The notes beneath the pieces were generated by a model. It had not been told where the DNA came from and did not search any database. It was given only the letters and a program-made list of their open reading frames with translations. A stretch of DNA of 6,013 bases from Candidatus Peregrinibacteria bacterium CG11_big_fil_rev_8_21_14_0_20_46_8 (lineage in GTDB: Bacteria > Patescibacteriota > Gracilibacteria > UBA1369 > UM-FILTER-53-11). Below, piece after piece: positions 5,461 to 6,013 of this stretch. Position 1 is the first letter of the stretch, and each line of letters opens with the position of its first letter. The stretch lies in assembly GCA_002796025.1 (NCBI GenBank), contig PCVQ01000048.1, forward strand, positions 1 to 6,013, read 5' to 3'. Made by a program: the position numbers and the translations under genes.

Positions 5461-6013
5461 CTATTTTTTTCTCTTTTGTCGAATTTTATTTACTACCCCC
5501 TCGGCAATCTTCCGCTCTTCATCGGTTGGAATGACCAGTACGCGCTTTTTGGGGAATTTTGGAAAATATTCGAGAATCCAGCGGCGGAGGTAGTGCGCGC
5601 CAACGCCGGTACCGGCGGTAAAGACAATGCAGTCGAGACCTTTGAGCGCTGCTTGATAGGCACCGATTTGCTTTGCAATTCGATAGGCAAACCAGTGGAG
5701 TGTGCGATGTGCGGCGCGTTTTTTGGTTGCGCTTTTTTTGCCTCGGTACGCCGCCCATAAATCGCGCACGTCAGAACAAATTTCCGAAACACCCAGCAAC
5801 CCCGACTTTTTGTTTAACAAATTTTCTACCTCGTCCGGCTTCATGCCCTTCTCAATCAAATAAAAAATAATTGCAGGATCGATGTCGCCGCTGCGTGTGC
5901 CCATGGGAATTCCTTCGAGAGGTGTAAATCCCATGCTCGTGTCGATGACGCGGCCGTTTTCTATTGCAGCGACAGAGCAGCCGTTACCCAAATGGCACGT
6001 TACCGTTCGTTTT
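5461..6013 (-). CDS. ackA: Acetate kinase (AckA), C-terminal half, divergent
   Basis: The last 183 residues of an acetate kinase; the N-terminal half lies beyond the right edge. The enzyme interconverts acetate plus ATP with acetyl phosphate plus ADP, giving substrate-level ATP in fermenters. Visible signatures are HLGNGCS (fragment residues 7-13, with the conserved His and Asn), DTSMGFTPLEG (24-34), MGTRSGDIDPAIIF (37-50, with the catalytic Arg), SGLLGVSE, RIAKQIGAYQAAL, and IPTDEERKIA (161-170, the family's PTNEE). The frame runs open to the window edge, so the TTG at 5991 is the Leu of HLGNG and not a start. Two oddities stand out. The usual GIGEN of the adenosine site reads GTGVG (134-138), and the segment from there to PTDEE is about 20 residues shorter than I recall for E. 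coli AckA. The C terminus ends in a lysine-rich tail. The kinase family is certain; full acetate kinase activity is less so. Confidence 0.92.
   Translation of the reverse strand, partial: KRTVTCHLGNGCSVAAIENGRVIDTSMGFTPLEGIPMGTRSGDIDPAIIFYLIEKGMKPDEVENLLNKKSGLLGVSEICSDVRDLWAAYRGKKSATKKRAAHRTLHWFAYRIAKQIGAYQAALKGLDCIVFTAGTGVGAHYLRRWILEYFPKFPKKRVLVIPTDEERKIAEGVVNKIRQKRKK

Noticed and set aside
5476..5870. Open frames on both strands overlapping ackA
   Set aside because: They are antisense or out of frame to intact acetate kinase motifs and show no family features.
5461..5991. A complete short gene starting at TTG 5991
   Set aside because: The frame is open to the window edge and reads KRTVTCHLGNG; the TTG is the Leu of the conserved HLGNG, so the gene is cut by the window, not short.

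Overview
The window reads as compact bacterial chromosome from an organism using the standard stop codons. TGA ends two genes here and no gene needs UGA recoding. Genes are packed with gaps of 10-30 bases, and almost no start has a Shine-Dalgarno site at normal spacing. The nuclease-like gene at 888-2027 belongs, by its look, to an HNH family that I associate from memory with Candidate Phyla Radiation genomes (Peregrinibacteria/Peribacteria type). A CPR-like origin is therefore my best guess, but it is an inference with modest confidence.

Layout, right to left on the minus strand. The C-terminal half of a divergent acetate kinase (ackA, cut by the window edge) is followed 12 bases later by an unrecognised acidic helical protein. 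After 19 bases comes glutamate 5-kinase (proB), and after 10 bases pyrroline-5-carboxylate reductase (proC). These four genes look like one transcription unit. A plus-strand gene for a small RBBP9/YdeN-type alpha/beta serine hydrolase (2183-2788) converges on proC. A divergent intergenic region of about 155 bases (2028-2182) holds a good minus-strand promoter, a 9-bp inverted repeat at its expected start site, and a weaker plus-strand promoter. The minus strand then continues with the HNH-domain protein, whose TGA overlaps the ATG of proA (gamma-glutamyl phosphate reductase, cut by the left edge).

Together proB, proA and proC encode the whole glutamate-to-proline route: ProB makes gamma-glutamyl phosphate, ProA reduces it to glutamate semialdehyde (which cyclises), and ProC reduces the resulting pyrroline-5-carboxylate. 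The set is split in two by the hydrolase and the HNH gene. As a result proA appears to be transcribed, and probably translated, behind a nuclease-like gene. This arrangement, the palindrome at its promoter, and the altered nucleotide-binding region of the acetate kinase are the points most worth a second look. I found no tRNA, rRNA, CRISPR array, insertion sequence or convincing intrinsic terminator.
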